Below, one piece after another: positions 23,401-30,970 of a stretch of 64,000 nucleotides of DNA; within the stretch, counting starts at the first letter, position 1, and each line of letters begins with the position of its first letter. The notes below the pieces were generated by a model. It did not search any database. It was not told the DNA's origin and worked only from the letters and a program-made list of their open reading frames with translations. The stretch is from Lithospermum erythrorhizon. Taxonomy: Eukaryota; Streptophyta; Magnoliopsida; Boraginales; Boraginaceae. The position numbers and the translations under genes are program-made. Where the stretch lies: assembly GCA_019722365.1 (NCBI GenBank), contig JADFUC010000848.1, forward strand, positions 62,001-126,000, in the 5' to 3' direction.

Positions 23401-26400
23401 TAGAGTTATAAATTGATATATTGATGTTTTCGTTCCTACTTGATTGTCTTTATACATACAGGTTCGGTTCTGTAAAGGAGCGATTATTCATGGAACTCAA
23501 TACTCGTCGTATTGATACTAATGTTGCTCGCATGGAAACACTAAGTATTATACATGGGATGCGCTACGTGCAACTTGGGGTAGGCATACTTTAACTGTTA
23601 TTTGAATAGCTTAATCGTTTACATACTGATGAGTGATAATGGTTAGGTCAAGACAGAGGGTGGGTTGAGTGCATCAGCCTCCTTTATATCAAAAGCTAAT
23701 CCTCTGAGTCGTACTCCGAGTAAACGAAAAAGTGAACTTCACCATGCTCTGTGTACCATGCTTTCAAATATTCTAGCACCCCTTGCAGATGGTGGAAAAG
23801 GGCAGTGGCCGCCTTTAGTGGCTGAGCCTGTCCTTAATATCTGGTACGAAACAGTTGCACGAATTAGGCTGCAGCTCAATTATTGGATCGAAAAGGAGAG
23901 TAAACATATAATTGTAAGTACCTGACATATCATAGTTGCGTGTGTTACTTGATGCTGTTCGTAATTTCTATGTAGCCTTTCTAAGTTCTAATTGTGGCAG
24001 AATATTCATTTGTTGGATAATTGGTGAGCAGACTAGAAGATACATATATATGATATGATAAGGAAAATGTTATCCACTGTTTTAGCTTCTTTGCTATACA
24101 ATGAATCCAACAAGCCTTTTGACGTATTCATATTTATGCCATGTGTTTGTTTTTTACTGCTTCTGCTCTTGCTAGCTTTGGATGTTGTGTTGTTGTGCCT
24201 TTATTTTCTATCCTCCTCTTTTAACCAGGCAGGTTACCCTTTGGTTACTCTTCTTTTATGCCTTGGAGACCCTGTTGTGTTTCTCACAAATTTTGGTCCC
24301 CACATGGACCAACTGTACAGGCTTCTCAGAGTAAGTTATATTATGCTACTTGTGGTAACTTTTTAAGAGCTACAAGTATACTTCCTTTGTTATAGACCAT
24401 GGAAATGTCGTGCAGGAGAGAAGCCACAGGTCAATGGCGCTCGATTGTCTACATCGTATTTTGAGGTTTTACTTGAGTATTTATGGCAATTCCCAGCCGA
24501 CAACTCGTGTATGGGATTACCTCGATAGTGTGAGCTCGCAACTTCTAATGCTTTTAAGGAAAGGACTCCTTACATTAGATACTCAACATGACAAACTTGT
24601 TGGCTTCTGTGTGACTATTGCGGAACATAACCTTGATTTTACCATAAACCATATGGTACTAGAATTGTTGAAGCAAGATAGTCCTTGTGAAGCAAAGATT
24701 ATTGGTTTGCGTGCTTTGCTTGCCATTGTATTGTCACCCAGTAGACAACATTCTGGGCTGCAACTTCTTGATGGTGATGACTGATCACAGTTTAACATTT
24801 GATTTCAATAAATATTTAGTAAATGTCCCTTCAAACTTATAGTTGTTAACTGACAGATCACAACATTGGTCATTACATTCCAAAGGTGAAGTCTGCAATT
24901 GATTCTATTTTAAGATCCTGCCATAGGACCTACAGTCAAGCACTTCTTACTTCGTCAAAGACCAGTATAGGTAAATTTAATAATTGATGGGTATTTTGTT
25001 TTAGTATTATAGATCGCAGCTCGTTGTTGTTCTTTACCTCCAGGCTTTACCTTTTGATAATATTTTATTGTTCTTTATGAAGCTCAAAAAGTATTAAAAC
25101 TCTTTCTTTTATCTGTTCAGATGCGGTGACAAAGGAGAAGAGTCAGGGGTATCTTTTTCGATATGTGCTTAAGTGCATACCTTATCTAATTCAAGAAGTT
25201 GGCAGCGGTGTTAAACTCACTGAGATAATACCTCAACATGGAATAAGTACTGATCATGGTGTTCGTGAGGAAGCTGTACAGGTGCTGAATCGAATAGTGA
25301 GATACCTACCCCATAATCGGTTTGCTGTTATGAGAGGAATGGCAAACTTCATCTTGCGTCTTCCAGATGAGTTTCCGCTTCTCATCCAAGCATCATTAGG
25401 TCGCCTTCTAGAGTTAATGAGTTTTTGGAGAGCCTGTATACATGAAGATCTGGCCGACTTTGATGCACCTGGGGTGAAGCGCTCTCATAGAACGGAGGAG
25501 TTGAAGAAGAACTCTATTCATCAAACTCAGGAAGCTACTGAATTCCGAGGATCAGTTATAGATTCAGTTGGCCTTCTATTTCTTTGCTCTGTAGATAATC
25601 AGATTAGACATATGGCATTGGAGTTACTCTGTAGTGTCCGCGCATTAAGAAATGATTTAGAGGAGCTTTCAATATATGAGATGTCAGACTGTATGCAAAA
25701 AGACAAAGTTGGGCCAATATTCGTTATTGATGTTTTGGAAGAGCATGGTGTAAGTTGGAATATGTTATGTTTTCCTTTTATCATATGTGCATCATTATGC
25801 TAAATGTTATATGCTATTATTCCAGGATGATATAGTTCAAAGCTTTTATTGGGATTCTGGTTGGCCTTTTGATATGAGAAGAGAATCTGATTCTGTGCCT
25901 GTGGATGTGACTCTTTACTCGATACTATTTGATAGCCCTGATAAGAACAGATGGGCTAGGTGTCTTAGCGAGCTTGTTAAATATGCTGCTGTGATATGTC
26001 CAAGTTCTGTTCAAGAAGCGAAGTAAGTAAATGTTGTACGTGTTCCTTTTTTTTTAATATAGATGTGTCTGCTGCCTCTATATGTTGAGAACTATTAAGT
26101 AATTACTTACCTCCGGTGATAAAGATCGTCCGATTTGCTTTCAATTGTCAACATTTACGAACTTTGCAATCTTCATTTACATATAAAACTTTGATTTGAA
26201 CCAAAATCATCTTGTTAATAGTGAAGTAGGTTGAAAATACTATATTTTGATATATTTTTGACAAAAAATTATACAAAATAATAAAAAATATTTGAGTTTG
26301 AAATTTAAAAAGTCAACTCATCGGAATTAGAAACTAGACTATCTTTTATGGATGGTGGAAGTATTTCTTATCAATCTAGATTACTCTCAAGTGAAGGAAG

Positions 26401-29400
26401 TTGACTTGTCATGTAGGTTATATGTTTACCTTCAGATTACAGGTTATTCAACGACTTGCACATATCACACCTACTGAGATGGGTGGGAAGGCTCATCAAT
26501 TGCTGGACACAGACAACATGCTTGACCAGTGGTTGATGTACACTACATTTGCATGCTCGTGTCCAACCGATCGTAAGGAAATTGGTGTTTCGGCAATAAC
26601 AAGACAACTCTTCAATCTCATATTCGCTTCTCTAAAATCTGGTTCTGAAGCACAAATGGTAAATATATGTAGTACCTGTACGAAGGGGTTCCAGTCACGA
26701 GAAAATGAGAAGAAAATTGTAGGAAGGCACATAATAATATTGATTTTCCCGTTATTGGATTGATGAATATCTTTGTTTTACGTGTTCTTGCAGTATGCTG
26801 CCACTATGGCTCTTGGTCATTGTAACCTGCGGATATGTGAAGAAATGTTCAATGACCTGGCTTCCTTTATCAATGATGTTTCTCAAGAGATTGAGGGAAA
26901 ACCAAAATGGAAGGTGCTTATCGAACATTCCTTCACACTTTTCGCCTCTCTCTAAGCTCAGAATTGAAAATTGTATTCACACTCTAGTCCTGCTTTCTCT
27001 GCTTAACATGTCGTCCTTTTTCCTTGCTCAGATCCAGAGGTCTCGTCGTGAAGAATTTCGTGTTCATGTCTCAAATATATATCGGTCTGTTTCTGAAAAG
27101 ATATGGCCAGGCATGCTGAGACGGAGGCCAGGTCTTCTGCTTCATTATTCAAAGTTCATTGATGATACTACCAAACAAATTCTAACAGCACCTCCAGAGA
27201 ACTTTCAAGACACTCAAATTCTTCGTTATGCACTTGCTTCCGTTATAAGATCTTTAGCTCCTGAATTTGTGGACTCAAAATCAGAGAAATTTGATATCAA
27301 AACTAGGAAAAGCCTGTTTGATCTTCTTCTTCCATGGAGCGATGATTCTGGCAGTATGTGGAGTCAGGATGGGATTAATGATTACCGTCTTGAAGTTGAG
27401 CGCTACAAATCCTCACAACATACCCGTTCAAAGGAATCAATGGACAAAATTTCTTTCGATAAAGAAGTGAGTGAACACATTGAGGCAATTCAATGGGCTT
27501 CTATGAATGCAATGGCCTCACTACTATATGGACCTTGTTTTGATGATAATGCAAAAAAGATGAGTGGCCGTGTTATATCTTGGATTAATAGCTTGTTCAA
27601 TGAGCCTGCACCAAGGGCCCAATTTGGTTATTCACCAGCAGATCCAAGAGCTTCATCTTACACTAAGTATACAGCAGATGGATCGCGAGGGGTCATTGGC
27701 CGCGACAGGAATATAGGAGGAGGTCATCTGCGTGTCTCCATTGCAAAACTTGCTTTGAGAAATCTTCTCATCACGAATTTAGATTTGTTTCCTGCTTGCA
27801 TCGATCAGGTATATTTTCATGTTTTACCCTTCACTAGAACGTTAGTTTCTTGTAGACACTTGCCTTATCGATGCGGTAGCATCTCATTCTTTTTGTATGT
27901 CATCTCAACTATGTAGTAATTCCTTACATATAAGTTCATGTGCAGTGCTATTACTCTGACCCTGCAATAGCTGATGGCTACTTCAGTATCCTGGCTGAAG
28001 TGTACATGCGTCATGAGATACCAGAATGTCAAATACAGAGACTTCTAAGTCTCATTCTATACAAGGTGGTGGATCCGTCTAGACAAATTCGAGATGATGC
28101 ACTTCAAATGCTTGAAACGCTATCAGTTCGAGAGTGGGTCACAGATGGAAATGAATGCTCAGGAAGCTACCAGGCTGCGGTAGTTGGGAACCTTCCTGAT
28201 TCCTACCAACAATTCCAATATAAATTGTCTTGCAGACTAGCTAAAGATCATCCAGAGCTGAGTCAAATTCTTTGTGAGGAAATCATGCAGAGGCAACTTG
28301 ACGCTGTTGATATAATTGCGCAACATCAAGTTCTTACCTGCATGGCTCCTTGGATTAAGAATCTCGATTTTTGGAAACTTAAGGACTCAGGTTGGAGTGA
28401 GAGGCTACTTAAAAGCCTCTATTATGTAACATGGAGACATGGTGATCAGTTCCCTGATGAAATTGGAAAGCTCTGGAGCACAATAGCCAGCAAGCCAAGG
28501 AACATTAGTAAAGTTCTTGATTTCTTGATCACAAAAGGAATAGAAGATTTTGATTCAAATGCATCTGCAGAGATAAGTGGTGCTTTTGCCACATACTTTT
28601 CAGTTGCGAAGAGGGTAAGCCTATATCTGGCTCGTATTTGTCCACAACGTACTATTGACCATTTGGTTTACCAATTAGCTCAGAGGATGCTTGAGGATAA
28701 TTCCGAACCACTGATGTCAAGTGTCAACTCCGATCCTGTGTTGGTATTCTCGCAAGGGGCGACTGTTCCTCATATTGTACCTGTTACTGATAGCCAACCT
28801 CCTATGACACCTATGTTAGTTCGAGGATCTTTAGATGGTCCACCTAAGAACGTTAATGGAAGCATGAGCCGGCATGCCCCAGTTATCGGAGGCCGAATAA
28901 TTTCTAGCTCAGTAACTACTGTTCCTCCTGAGTTGAACATTTCCCATGTAAATACTGGACGAGCTGCTCAACTCCTCCCATCTTTGGCAAACATCTCGGG
29001 AACACTGAGAAGGGTGCGAAGTTCAAAAAGTACCTTGCGGAGTCGTCACCTTTCGCGAGAAAGTACTGAATATCTTGTAGAGACTCCCACCTCCGCGGAA
29101 GATAACATGAATGGTGTCAGTGCCAAAGAGCTCCAAGCAGCTCTGCAGGGCCATGAACAGCACTCTCTCACTCATGCAGATATAGCTTTGATTCTGTTGG
29201 CCGAAATTGCTTATGAAAATGATGAAGATTTTAGGGAGCACTTACCGCTCCTCTTTCATGTGACATTTGTCTCCATGGATAGTTCAGAGGACATTGTTTT
29301 GGAGCATTGCCAACATTTGCTTGTAAATCTATTGTATTCCCTTGCTGGAAGGCACTTGGAGTTATATGACACAGAAAATAACGAAGCCGAGAATAAGCAG

Positions 29401-30970
29401 CAAGTAGTAAGCTTAATTGAATATGTCAAGTCAAAGCAAGGTAGTCTGATGTGGGAAAATGAAGATCCCACAGTGGTAAGAGTGGAGCTACCTAGTGCAG
29501 CTCACCTTGTATGCGAGCATGGTTGATGCTATATTCTTCCAGGGAGACCTTAGAAACATGAGAGCAGAGGCTCTTAAATGGGCAACGGAGTGCACTTCAA
29601 GGCATCTTGCTTGTCGCTCTCACCAAATCTACCGTGCTCTGCGGCCTTGTGTCACAAATGACGCTTGTGTTTCTCTCCTTCGTTGTCTTCATAGGTGCCT
29701 AGGTAACCCGGTACCTCCTGTTTTGGGCTTTATGATGGAAATTTTCAAAACATTGCAGTTGATGGTGGAGAGTATGGAGCCTGAAAAAGTGATTCTATAC
29801 CCCCAGCTTTTTTGGGGGTGTGTAGCTCTGATGCATACAGACTATGTTCATGTATACTGCCAGGTCCTTGAGCTCTTCTCTCGTTTGATTCATCATTTAT
29901 CTTTTCATGCTGGAACTACAGAAAATGTGCTTCTTTCAAGTATGCCTCGCGATGAGCTCAATGCTACATTTGCTTATGGATATGATATTTATCGGATGGA
30001 ATTAAGGAGCTCTCGGGAGCTGTCACCACCCAACGGGAAGATGCCAGTGTTTGAAGGAATTCAACCACTTGTTCTAAAAGGGCTTATGTCAACAGTTAGT
30101 CACAGTATATCTGTCAAGGTTTTATCTCAGATAACAGTGCCTTCATGTGATTCAATATTTGGAGATGGAGAAACAAGGCTATTGATGCATATTATTGGTA
30201 TACTTCCTTGGCTCTGTTTACAGCTCAGCGAGGAGTCACTGATAGGACCCGCTTCACCTATCCAAAAGCAATACCAAAAGGCATGTTCTGTTGCCGCAAA
30301 TATAGCAGTCTGGTGCCAAGTAAAAGGTTTAGAAGAGCTGGTGACTGTTTTCGAGATCTATGCTCGTGGTGAGATTAGGAGTGTAGGGACTCTTCTTGCT
30401 TGTGTTTCACCATTATTATGCAACGAGTGGTTCCCGGAACACTCCACTCTAGCATTCGGGCATCTCCTGCAACTTCTGGAGAGAGGGCATGTTGAATATC
30501 AGCGTGTCATTCTTTTCATTCTAAAGGCACTGCTTCAGCATACTCAAATGGATGGTTCCCAGAGCCCTCACATGTACGTTATTGTGTCACATTTAGTTGA
30601 AAGCTCTTTATGTTGGGAGGCACTCAGTGTGTTGGAGGCTCTCCTACAGAGTTGTGGCTCTTTAACTGGAACCTGTTTATTAGAGCCTGGATCATTTGAT
30701 AGTAAGCTTGGTTTAACAGAAGATAAATTTTTAACAACTCAATCATCTTTCAAGTCTCAAAACGGAACTCTACAATTTGGGAGGCAACTAGGGTATGGTA
30801 CAACTTCAGGATCGGCTGGCCTGTCGTCTAATGCAACTGGATCAGAAAAGGAAACGTCGTTGCACAACACACGTATGATGCTCGGACGTATCCTGGATCG
30901 ATGTGCTCTTGGAAGGCGGAGTGATTACAGAAGACTCGTCCCCTTCGTGACGACCATAGGGCAGACATGA
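2386..30970 (+). CDS. Furry-like (MOR2/PAG1/Tao3 family) cell morphogenesis scaffold, 18 coding segments
   Basis: Large HEAT/ARM-like scaffold, orthologous to Arabidopsis AT5G15680. Yeast Tao3/Pag1 and animal Furry act with NDR/LATS kinases and Mob proteins in polarity and morphogenesis; the same role in plants is inferred. Coding segments: 2386-2490, 5909-6027, 16048-16093, 16186-16258, 16639-16696, 22717-22812, 23462-23579, 23647-23913, 24229-24330, 24416-24773, 24857-24970, 25121-25749, 25826-26022, 26436-26658, 26794-26913, 27032-27808, 27946-29475, 29543-30970. Together they give 2,119 codons, near the ~2,150 of the family. The start is the first ATG of the conserved [19 protein letters not shown]-terminus. 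The MOR2-PAG1 N-terminal, middle and C-terminal regions fall roughly in residues 50-600, 650-1200 and 1500-1850. Introns 2 and 5 are swollen by transposons. Without the 67-nt splice at 29476-29542 the frame stops at 29526 (about 1,660 aa). Identity is near certain; integrity near 29.5 kb is not. Confidence 0.95.
3950..3985. repeat. Stowaway-like MITE terminus
   Basis: The stretch TACTACTCCCTACATCCG resembles the CTCCCTCCGTCCC ends of Stowaway (Tc1/mariner) MITEs with a flanking TA. I did not find the matching inverted end nearby, so it is a partial or decayed copy. Confidence 0.45.
5766..5793 (+). mobile_element. Helitron-like 3' terminus (hairpin plus CTAG|T)
   Basis: ACGTGC-AAC-GCACGT forms a perfect 6-bp stem with a 3-nt loop (5766-5780). 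After a 9-nt spacer comes CTAG at 5790-5793, followed by host T. A GC-rich hairpin about 10 nt before CTRR, next to T, is the diagnostic 3' end of Helitrons. The 5' end (TC after A) is not fixed; a weak candidate is TCTATATATA near 2689, which would make a ~3.1 kb non-autonomous element filling most of intron 1. Confidence 0.55.
5909..6027 (+). CDS. Furry-like exon 2 (residues 36-75)
   Basis: Starts after GGCAG and encodes [20 protein letters not shown] and on to [10 protein letters not shown], a very conserved block. It ends in phase 2 at an AG|GTATAT donor. The next exon lies 10 kb downstream because of transposon insertion. Confidence 0.95.
6687..6880. repeat. ~100-bp tandem duplication inside the Gypsy LTR region
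   Basis: Two diverged copies start at about 6687 and 6788. Both contain TTAGATTCTGAGAATT or a one-base variant, a CTCTATxTCTCTATG-like segment and CTACTCCTATCCT. The second copy is somewhat shorter. I did not see the same duplication in the right-hand LTR, so it probably arose after insertion. Confidence 0.6.
6700..7494 (-). repeat. Left (3') LTR of the intron 2 Gypsy element
   Basis: Aligns with 14500-15265 through many short matches, for example CACAAATCTTC/CCCAAATCTTC, GGGCATCAAAGT, a GCGATCTTAA block and TTTATTTATGAGATTATC versus TTTATTTACGTGATTATC. Exact ends are uncertain because the copies have many indels. Confidence 0.55.
9162..9275 (+). repeat. 5S rRNA-like segment in the first Cassandra LTR
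   Basis: Shows CATACCATCAAGATGCAT, GAGCTCATCC and AGAACTCC-ATTGTT, in the order of the plant 5S gene (CATACCAGC...ATGCACCGGATCCCATCAGAACTCCGCAGTT). It is too diverged and indel-ridden to be a functional 5S gene. Confidence 0.6.
9641..9752 (+). repeat. 5S rRNA-like segment in the second Cassandra LTR, with box C
   Basis: Better preserved than the first: GTTAAGCGCCGTGCTTG at about 9701 matches the 5S GTTAAGCGTGCTTG, and AGGATGGGCGACC at about 9730 matches the 5S box C (AGGATGGGTGACC), followed by CCTG. The order and spacing with the upstream CATACC...GATGCAT block fit 5S rRNA. Confidence 0.68.
9950..10300 (-). pseudogene. Gypsy integrase core remnant
   Basis: Minus-strand frames give [21 protein letters not shown] in pieces, resembling the Y-W-P...C-x-x-C part of the integrase zinc-binding domain. 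Further on they give VDIV and, near 9960, LLIDNGT, which matches the L-I-S-D-N-G-T active-site region. Stops and frame changes between the blocks show decay. Confidence 0.5.
10750..10910 (-). pseudogene. Gypsy RNase H remnant
   Basis: Minus-strand reading gives [11 protein letters not shown]...FGVQHIHL, comparable to the N-E-A-E-Y-E-A-L...LGV block of plant Gypsy RNase H. Frames change soon after. Its place between RT and integrase agrees with Gypsy order. Confidence 0.5.
11922..12230 (-). pseudogene. Gypsy reverse transcriptase remnant
   Basis: The minus-strand frame begins MCTDFT, followed by a run with CP, then F-x-G-C-F-S-G and later A-S-F-x-x-EYDT. This matches the RT core W-R-M-C-x-D-F-T...K-A-C-P...D-A-F-S-G-Y-H...T-S-F of plant Gypsy elements. 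Catalytic aspartates and many spacer residues are lost to indels. Confidence 0.6.
13560..14480 (-). other. 5' internal (gag-side) region of the Gypsy element, no clear domain
   Basis: By position this is the leader/gag part of the minus-strand Gypsy element. It is GC-richer than the intron and has short open frames on both strands (for example 13596-13895 minus), but I see no zinc knuckle or other gag signature. Low-complexity CCxPP-like codons dominate. Confidence 0.3.
14500..15265 (-). repeat. Right (5') LTR of the intron 2 Gypsy element
   Basis: Partner of 6700-7494; shared blocks are listed in that entry. The similarity ends near TTACA at 15265, after which ordinary AT-rich intron resumes. 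Confidence 0.55.
16048..16093 (+). CDS. Furry-like exon 3 (residues 75-90)
   Basis: A 46-nt exon between CTTACAG and GTGAGT that encodes [16 protein letters not shown] when joined to the AG of exon 2. The match to the conserved ESPKG...ASTFQRK block fixes both splice sites across the 10-kb intron. Confidence 0.93.
16186..16258 (+). CDS. Furry-like exon 4 (residues 91-115)
   Basis: Encodes [20 protein letters not shown] and DGLT, almost invariant in plant Furry proteins. Acceptor TTTAG, donor G|GTTTGT, ending in phase 1. Confidence 0.94.
16639..16696 (+). CDS. Furry-like exon 5 (residues 115-134)
   Basis: Encodes [20 protein letters not shown], conserved in the family. Acceptor CACACAG, donor AG|GTATAA, ending in phase 2 before the 6-kb intron 5. 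Confidence 0.94.
16972..17010. repeat. Stowaway-like MITE terminus in intron 5
   Basis: TACTCCATCCGCTCCATTTT resembles a Stowaway terminal repeat next to TA. No matching inverted end is visible nearby, so the copy is decayed or truncated. Confidence 0.4.
17470..19420 (-). mobile_element. Decayed L1-type LINE ORF2 (C-terminal part)
   Basis: On the minus strand, around 18.83-18.95 kb, a frame reads [20 protein letters not shown], matching the LWVKWVH-x-YYLKG-SIW signature just before the zf-RVT domain of plant L1 LINEs. Upstream in the element (about 19.0-19.2 kb) there are [13 protein letters not shown] and [16 protein letters not shown] pieces, as in the segment following the RT domain. Downstream pieces (about 18.6-18.7 kb) resemble the zf-RVT part. 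Frames are broken throughout. No poly-A end or target duplication was fixed. Confidence 0.55.
19864..20202 (-). pseudogene. hAT transposase C-terminal fragment
   Basis: Frame of 112 residues with [20 protein letters not shown] and [17 protein letters not shown], typical of the region just before the hAT dimerisation domain in DUF4371-type proteins. It ends in a stop before the V-Y-x-L...P-V-A-T-A-x-V-E-R-A-F block, which is not intact here. Confidence 0.75.
20303..20650 (-). pseudogene. hAT transposase middle fragment
   Basis: Contains [18 protein letters not shown], the very conserved TRWGSH motif of the DUF4371/hAT family, followed by [20 protein letters not shown] and [14 protein letters not shown]. 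It is separated from its neighbours by stops and frameshifts. Confidence 0.8.
21020..21427 (-). pseudogene. hAT transposase DUF4371 fragment
   Basis: Frame of 135 residues with [20 protein letters not shown] near the N-terminus and [19 protein letters not shown] in the middle. The latter holds the catalytic-type aspartate of the hAT RNase H-like fold. The match to the DUF4371 consensus is strong and collinear. Confidence 0.82.
21584..22034 (-). pseudogene. hAT transposase N-terminal fragment with zf-TTF domain
   Basis: Two overlapping minus-strand frames. 21846-22034 begins [11 protein letters not shown], a typical start of this family. 21584-21868 continues with [38 protein letters not shown] and LPCYLF, the zf-TTF region. 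One frameshift in their overlap (about 21.85 kb) separates them. Confidence 0.78.
22717..22812 (+). CDS. Furry-like exon 6 (residues 134-166)
   Basis: Encodes [15 protein letters not shown] and [17 protein letters not shown]. Acceptor GATTCAG, donor AG|GTACAC, phase 2 on both sides. The match fixes the end of intron 5. Confidence 0.94.
23008..23226. mobile_element. hAT-type MITE in intron 6 (219 bp)
   Basis: The ends are imperfect inverted repeats: CTAGTGTCCGTGTCAGAACC at the left, and the complement of GTTTGTCCACTG at the right. They resemble the CAGTGGCGGATCCAG-type ends common in plants. Flanking 8-mers CTAATGTA (23000-23007) and CTAGTGTG (23227-23234) agree at 6 of 8 positions, fitting a hAT 8-bp target duplication. 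The interior is AT-rich and non-coding. Confidence 0.6.
23462..23579 (+). CDS. Furry-like exon 7 (residues 166-205)
   Basis: Encodes [20 protein letters not shown] and [11 protein letters not shown]. Acceptor ATACAG, donor GGG|GTAGGC, ending in phase 0. Collinear with plant relatives without gaps. Confidence 0.94.
23647..23913 (+). CDS. Furry-like exon 8 (residues 206-294)
   Basis: Encodes [20 protein letters not shown], then [20 protein letters not shown] and [13 protein letters not shown]. It ends at GTAAGT in phase 0. The final third differs more from other plant Furry proteins ([20 protein letters not shown]) than the surrounding exons do. Confidence 0.94.
24229..24330 (+). CDS. Furry-like exon 9 (residues 295-328)
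   Basis: Encodes [20 protein letters not shown] and on to [10 protein letters not shown] chose the CCAG acceptor at 24228 rather than the GCAG four bases later because it keeps phase 0 and gives the conserved AGYPL. Donor GTAAGT. Confidence 0.93.
24416..24773 (+). CDS. Furry-like exon 10 (residues 329-448)
   Basis: Encodes [29 protein letters not shown] and [17 protein letters not shown]. The donor is placed at GATG|GTGATG because this gives phase 1 and joins to exon 11 as L-L-D-D-H-N-I-G-H-Y, with the same spacing as Arabidopsis. Reading on without splicing meets a stop at 24784. Confidence 0.9.
24857..24970 (+). CDS. Furry-like exon 11 (residues 448-486)
   Basis: Encodes [20 protein letters not shown] and [17 protein letters not shown]. 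Acceptor CTGACAG, donor AG|GTAAAT, phase 1 on both sides. Confidence 0.93.
25121..25749 (+). CDS. Furry-like exon 12 (residues 486-695)
   Basis: A 629-nt exon with [45 protein letters not shown] and IDVLEEHG. The [11 protein letters not shown] and [13 protein letters not shown] blocks are hallmarks of the plant Furry N-terminal helical repeat region. Donor GGT|GTAAGT in phase 0. Confidence 0.95.
25826..26022 (+). CDS. Furry-like exon 13 (residues 696-761)
   Basis: Encodes [20 protein letters not shown] and [20 protein letters not shown]. Acceptor TTCCAG, donor AA|GTAAGT in phase 2. Conserved throughout. Confidence 0.94.
26436..26658 (+). CDS. Furry-like exon 14 (residues 761-835)
   Basis: The acceptor TTCAG at 26435 gives [13 protein letters not shown] after joining AA|A, as in relatives. 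It continues [20 protein letters not shown] and ends before GTAAAT in phase 0. Confidence 0.92.
26794..26913 (+). CDS. Furry-like exon 15 (residues 836-875)
   Basis: Encodes [20 protein letters not shown] and [16 protein letters not shown]. Acceptor TTGCAG, donor AAG|GTGCTT, phase 0. An overlapping + frame running from 26795 is a shadow, not the real reading frame, until exon 16. Confidence 0.93.
27032..27808 (+). CDS. Furry-like exon 16 (residues 876-1134)
   Basis: A 777-nt exon with [72 protein letters not shown] and [11 protein letters not shown]. It is intact, in phase 0 and strongly conserved. It covers the family's middle region. Confidence 0.96.
27946..29475 (+). CDS. Furry-like exon 17 (residues 1135-1644)
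   Basis: Begins [20 protein letters not shown] after TGCAG and runs through [40 protein letters not shown] and [20 protein letters not shown]. The conserved exon continues past 29475 as VRVELPSAA, but the frame is then lost and TGA occurs at 29524-29526. The end given here assumes use of the GTAAGA donor at 29476; otherwise the protein ends at 29526. Confidence 0.85.
29476..29542 (+). other. Frame-breaking segment and candidate 67-nt intron
   Basis: In related plants this stretch is coding ([23 protein letters not shown]). Here about 8 nt net are missing between GCAGCT and ATGGTTGAT, shifting the frame and giving TGA at 29524. The same segment begins GTAAGA, ends TATTCTTCCAG, is 67 nt long (1 mod 3), and its removal joins ...DPTV to GDLR... 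in frame. The acceptor overlaps the ancestral IFFQG codons. It may be a young intron, a pseudogenising lesion or a sequence error. Confidence 0.5.
29543..30970 (+). CDS. Furry-like exon 18 (residues 1645-2119, C-terminal region)
   Basis: Encodes [117 protein letters not shown] and ends [15 protein letters not shown] before TGA at 30968-30970. It has no internal stop. Long intactness after the 29.5-kb lesion suggests the lesion is recent, spliced out, or an error. Confidence 0.92.
   Translation, partial: GDLRNMRAEALKWATECTSRHLACRSHQIYRALRPCVTNDACVSLLRCLHRCLGNPVPPVLGFMMEIFKTLQLMVESMEPEKVILYPQLFWGCVALMHTDYVHVYCQVLELFSRLIHHLSFHAGTTENVLLSSMPRDELNATFAYGYDIYRMELRSSRELSPPNGKMPVFEGIQPLVLKGLMSTVSHSISVKVLSQITVPSCDSIFGDGETRLLMHIIGILPWLCLQLSEESLIGPASPIQKQYQKACSVAANIAVWCQVKGLEELVTVFEIYARGEIRSVGTLLACVSPLLCNEWFPEHSTLAFGHLLQLLERGHVEYQRVILFILKALLQHTQMDGSQSPHMYVIVSHLVESSLCWEALSVLEALLQSCGSLTGTCLLEPGSFDSKLGLTEDKFLTTQSSFKSQNGTLQFGRQLGYGTTSGSAGLSSNATGSEKETSLHNTRMMLGRILDRCALGRRSDYRRLVPFVTTIGQT

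Noticed and set aside
24055..24366. 103-codon hydrophobic ORF as a separate membrane protein
   Set aside because: It is intron 8 read into exon 9; its pyrimidine-rich branch/acceptor tract translates as a leucine-rich run.
26795..27031. A single 373-codon + strand ORF from 26795
   Set aside because: Its first ~80 codons are the wrong frame of exon 15 plus intron 15; only from 27032 does it coincide with the true exon 16.
29023..29471. Minus-strand ORFs over the Furry gene
   Set aside because: They are antisense shadows of exon 17, whose + strand reading is strongly conserved.
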